This document shows positions 61,336 through 64,000 of a stretch of DNA of 64,000 nucleotides, one piece after another (within the stretch, counting starts at the first letter, position 1; the number at the start of each line of letters is the position of its first letter). The notes below the pieces were generated by a model that saw only the letters and a list, made by a program, of their open reading frames with translations, made no database searches and was not told the origin of the DNA. The stretch comes from Streptomyces tsukubensis (lineage in GTDB: Bacteria > Actinomycetota > Actinomycetes > Streptomycetales > Streptomycetaceae): contig NZ_CP045178.1 of the NCBI RefSeq assembly GCF_009296025.1, positions 1,488,001 through 1,552,000 of the forward strand. Reading direction: 5' to 3'. Both the position numbers and the translations under genes were made by a program.

Positions 61336-61719
61336 TCAGCCCTCCCCCGACGGGTAGACCGCCCGCAGCGCGTCCTCGACGGCGGCGCGGGCCGCGGCCC
61401 TGTCGAGGCCGAGGCGGGCGGCCCGTTCCGCGTAGGCGCGGGCCGCGTTGGCCGCCTCCTGGCCCGCCGCGTCGTCGGCCGCAGCGACGAAGGTCCCGGC
61501 CCGGCCCCTGGTCTCGACCACGCCGTCGGCCTCAAGGACCCGGTAGGCCTTGGCGACGGTGTTGGCGGCGAGACCGAGTTCGGCGGCGAGACCGCGCACC
61601 GTCGGCAGTTTGTAGCCGACGGGCAACCGCCCGGAGAGCGCCTGGCCGGAGATCTGGGTGCGCAGCTGCTCGTAGGGCGGGGTCGCCGCCGCGTGGTCGA
61701 TGTCGATCTTCAAGGTCAC
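61336..61719 (-). CDS. Short GntR-family regulator, YtrA type
   Basis: 127 residues. The winged HTH at about 8-80 (DHAAATPPYEQLRTQISGQALSGRLPVGYKLPTVRGLAAELGLAANTVAKAYRVLEADGVVETRGRAGTFV) has only a short helical C-terminal tail, which defines the YtrA subgroup. These often control ABC transporters, but none is here. The GTG at 61719 has no ribosome site, so it may be leaderless. Divergent from the tandem GNAT gene across a gap holding 26-bp repeats. Confidence 0.85.
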   Translation of the reverse strand: MTLKIDIDHAAATPPYEQLRTQISGQALSGRLPVGYKLPTVRGLAAELGLAANTVAKAYRVLEADGVVETRGRAGTFVAAADDAAGQEAANAARAYAERAARLGLDRAAARAAVEDALRAVYPSGEG

Positions 61720-61763
61720 CAGGGGATTGTCCCGCACGTCCGAAGGGACGGCCCCCTCGCATC

Positions 61764-61860
61764 GCGGTGAAGGGGCGTGCCGGAAGCCCGCGGTGAAGGG
61801 GCGTGGCGGGAGCGCGCGGTGAAGGGGCGCGCCGGAGGTCGCCCCGAGAGCGCGCGGTGA
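61764..61860. repeat. 26-bp-spaced direct repeats in the GntR/GNAT divergent promoter
   Basis: GCGGTGAAGGGGCG occurs exactly at 61764-61777, 61790-61803 and 61816-61829, with a partial copy GCGGTGA at 61854-61860. They occupy the middle of the gap between the divergent GntR and GNAT genes. Confidence 0.75.
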
Positions 61861-61917
61861 ACACGCGTGGGGAAAATGAGAGGCGCTCCGTTCGGGAGCC
61901 GCCGTACTGTCGCCGCG

Positions 61918-62844
61918 ATGACTCTCACGATTCGCGACCTCGACCCCGACTCCCCGGAGGACGTGGCCGGTACGGTCGACGTCCTGCGCGCGGCGATCCC
62001 CTTCATGGTGACGACTGCGGAGGTGATCTCCTGGTCCCTGCGGAACGCGGCCCCCGCACAGCGCTACCGGCTGCTGACCGCCGTCGAGGACGGCCGGGTG
62101 ATCGGCCGGGCGCAGACCGGTCTCTCCCACGACAGCCCGAAGCCGGGGGCCGCCTTCTGCAATGTGTACGTACATCCGGACCACCGGGGGCGCGGGGCGG
62201 GCTCGCTGCTGGTGCGGGCTGCCGAGGATCATCTGCGTGAGGTGGGCGGTACATCCGTCTACTCGTGGGTCCTTGACGAACCCGCGTACCGGTCCTTCGC
62301 GGGCCGGGCAGGCTACCGGCCGCTGCGTTCCGCCCATTTCCTGCGGCTCGACCTGACGGCGGGCCTGCCGCCCCTCACTGAGCCGCCCTCCGGGGTGGAG
62401 CTGCGTACGGCGGCCGACTTCGCCGCGGATCCGCGTGCGGTCTTCGCACTCGACGCCGAGGTCTCGGCGGACGAGCCGAGCGATGTCGGCGCTGAGCTGG
62501 ACGACTACGAGGACTGGCTGGAGCACATCTGGGGCCATCCGCTGCTCGACCGGGAGGTGACGACGATCGCCGTGGCGGGGGGCAGGCCCGTGGCGTTCAG
62601 TGCGGCGTACACGGACGGGGTGAGCCAGTACTCGTCGGCCATGACCGGCACGGCAAGGGACCACCGCGGCCGTGGTCTCGCCAAGCTCGTGAAGAACACG
62701 GCGCTGCACCGGGCGCGGGAGGCCGGTCTCACCGAGGCGTTCACCGGCAACGACGCGGAGAACGGCCCGATGCTGGCGATCAACAAGTGGTTCGGCTATG
62801 AGGTCGCGGCCACCGAGGTACACCATCTCCGCGAACTCGGCTAG
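61918..62844 (+). CDS. Tandem-domain GNAT N-acetyltransferase
   Basis: 308 residues with two GNAT modules. The first has the acetyl-CoA loop NVYVHPDHRGRGAGSLLVRAAEDHL (about residues 81-105). The second has TGTARDHRGRGLAKLVKNTALHRAREAG followed by NDAENGPMLAINKWFGYE (about 240-295). The layout resembles mycothiol-synthase-like and antibiotic-modifying tandem GNATs; the substrate is unknown. The ATG at 61918 lies at the end of a likely promoter (TACTGT 8 nt before), suggesting a leaderless mRNA. Confidence 0.87.
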   Translation: MTLTIRDLDPDSPEDVAGTVDVLRAAIPFMVTTAEVISWSLRNAAPAQRYRLLTAVEDGRVIGRAQTGLSHDSPKPGAAFCNVYVHPDHRGRGAGSLLVRAAEDHLREVGGTSVYSWVLDEPAYRSFAGRAGYRPLRSAHFLRLDLTAGLPPLTEPPSGVELRTAADFAADPRAVFALDAEVSADEPSDVGAELDDYEDWLEHIWGHPLLDREVTTIAVAGGRPVAFSAAYTDGVSQYSSAMTGTARDHRGRGLAKLVKNTALHRAREAGLTEAFTGNDAENGPMLAINKWFGYEVAATEVHHLRELG

Positions 62845-63159
62845 GTGGCGTCCTGCCCGGTCGTGGGCCGTGACGGTGGAGAGCCGGGTCAGTGGGGTCA
62901 ATCGGGTCCCTCGGCTCGGACTCGGGCTTCGGTCACCCACAGGTCCGCGGCATCGAGGCGCAGGCCTTCGCTCACCTGACCGAGGTCACCGAGGTGACTG
63001 GGCCGCAGGCCCGACAGCGTGTACGAGCCGCCTTCGACCTGCGGCGGAAGCGCTTCGTCCTGCCGCCAGGGCAGCTCAATGTCCGTTAAGCCGCCCCGGG
63101 ATGCGCTGGGATTCGGGAAATCCACGTTGTGCGCCTGCCTCGGTCGGCAAGATGAGTAC
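62845..63159. other. Spacer with a possible minus-strand gene remnant
   Basis: 315 nt without a convincing gene. On the minus strand, 62898-63090 encodes DIELPWRQDEALPPQ and continues GGSYTLSGLRPSHLGDLGQV to a stop, with moderately high GC at third positions. There is no start codon with a ribosome site, and a TTA leucine codon precedes this part. It may be the tail of a lost gene or non-coding. Confidence 0.3.
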
Positions 63160-64000
63160 ATGAGCCGTGAAGACATGAGCCGGGGACCGATGTGGCCGAT
63201 CGTGGTGAGGCCTCCGGATCATCCGGTGGAAGCGGTCGTGGAGGCCGACGCACGCGACGCCGCACGGGACAGCGAGACCCTCCTGGTGCGAGGGCCCCTG
63301 TTCGGGGTGGCCGCCCAGGACGCCGGGGAGACGAGGCGGTGGCGGGTGGTGATCGCTGTGGACTCCGGCTTCCCGCAGCTGGCCAGGGACAGTCTCAACT
63401 CACTGCTGTGGTTCCGTGCGAAGGACGACACCCAGGACAGGGAGGAGCGGCGCGCCCTGCTGGCCGCCGTCGCGCGGCTGGAGAGCGAATGCGTCGATGA
63501 ACTCACCGTGTTCGGGACCCGCTACCGCGTGGTGCGGGCCGAGGACTACGTGAGTACGGGGCGCAACGGCATCGAGCAGCCGCGCCCGACCGACCCGGAG
63601 CCCGCCGTCCCGGACTGGAACTGGGGTGTGAAGGAGCAACGGATCGATGAGGGACTGGTGCTGGATCCACAGGCGCCGGTCACACCCGCTCAGGCCGCAG
63701 AGCGGCTGGCCCTGCGGAGCCTGGCCTACACCGGGGCCCGGTTCCCCGAACACGTGGCCGGTGACTCCCGGCGGGCTCTGGAGACCCACCCCGACGTGCT
63801 CCTGATGCCTCCGGCGTTCAGGATCATGGAAGAGGACGGGTCCGGATGGAAGTCGGGCAGTGGACTGCATACCAGCGCGCACTATGCCCGCAAACAATTG
63901 GACTTCACTCTCACGTGGTTCGAGCCGCGCCAGCGGGGCCTCATTCCGCAGGGTGCCGACGGCAGGGACGTCGACGCCCGTTCGGTGACCGCCGAGGGCG
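63160..64000 (+). CDS. DUF5954 family protein, 3' end beyond window
   Basis: The frame opens with ATG 63160 (MSREDMSRGPMWPIVVRPPDHPVEAVVEADARDAARDSETLLVRGP) and stays open for 280 codons to the window edge. A conserved pattern ELTVFGTRYRVVRAEDYV, then RPTDPEP and HPDVLLMPPAFRIMEED, matches the Streptomyces DUF5954 family as I remember it, whose function is unknown. There is no signal or membrane segment. No clear ribosome site precedes the ATG. Confidence 0.72.
   Translation, partial: MSREDMSRGPMWPIVVRPPDHPVEAVVEADARDAARDSETLLVRGPLFGVAAQDAGETRRWRVVIAVDSGFPQLARDSLNSLLWFRAKDDTQDREERRALLAAVARLESECVDELTVFGTRYRVVRAEDYVSTGRNGIEQPRPTDPEPAVPDWNWGVKEQRIDEGLVLDPQAPVTPAQAAERLALRSLAYTGARFPEHVAGDSRRALETHPDVLLMPPAFRIMEEDGSGWKSGSGLHTSAHYARKQLDFTLTWFEPRQRGLIPQGADGRDVDARSVTAEG

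Overview
The window is high-GC actinomycete chromosome, almost certainly Streptomyces. The evidence is strong G/C bias at third codon positions, many GTG starts behind GGAGG-type ribosome sites, and typical gene types: a stand-alone [2Fe-2S] SoxR, a YiaA/B-type membrane protein, a DUF5925 AAA ATPase, a DUF5954 protein, a PknB-like kinase and many TetR/GntR regulators. It reads as ordinary chromosome. I see no rRNA, tRNA, CRISPR array, prophage or insertion sequence.

Layout. 1-3.8 kb: end of a hydantoinase/oxoprolinase, a small HExxH protein and an IT-type permease in one operon. 3.9-8.8 kb: gluconate/idonate use (GntR, gluconokinase, GntP, 5-keto-gluconate reductase, idonate dehydrogenase) with a palindromic operator at the divergent promoter. 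9-17 kb: APC permease, repeat-helix protein, FAD dehydrogenase, DMT transporter, Nudix hydrolase and two DUF202 proteins. 17-24 kb: quinone oxidoreductase, ACAD10-like phosphotransferase, acyl-CoA dehydrogenase, TetR, acyl-CoA ligase and a frameshifted SDR. Two copies of one operator motif link these units, and the gene set matches a levulinate/4-hydroxyacyl-CoA pathway. 24-34 kb: NamZ-type muramidase, MHS transporter, alpha/beta hydrolase, penicillin acylase, VOC protein and hypotheticals. 34-41 kb: SoxR, MaoC with its TetR, a second acyl-CoA dehydrogenase with its TetR, a PHB-depolymerase-like lipoprotein and a zinc alcohol dehydrogenase. 41-46 kb: homogentisate dioxygenase, a GntR/UTRA regulator, a lone type-ISP C-domain protein and the deleted remains of a TetR/ADH pair. 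46-49 kb: Ser/Thr kinase and SGNH esterase. 49-60 kb: a glycan assembly cluster (acyltransferase, two GT2 enzymes, deacetylase, flippase/polymerase-like fusion, GH39-like hydrolase). 60-64 kb: AAA ATPase, GntR, tandem GNAT and a DUF5954 gene running off the end.

Three patterns stand out. (1) At several gene ends the stop codon lies inside, or directly beside, a short tandem repeat that runs into the downstream spacer. The repeats differ in sequence and period (14-54 bp). (2) Three TetR genes can each be paired with a palindromic motif that recurs upstream of nearby acyl-CoA or alcohol metabolism genes. (3) The 49.4-59.9 kb glycan cluster encodes a 1309-residue membrane protein that joins a Wzx/MATE-like half to a second polytopic half. 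Other signs of recent change are a doubly frameshifted SDR, a deletion joining two divergent genes head to head, and in-frame repeat insertions in hmgA and one GT2 gene.
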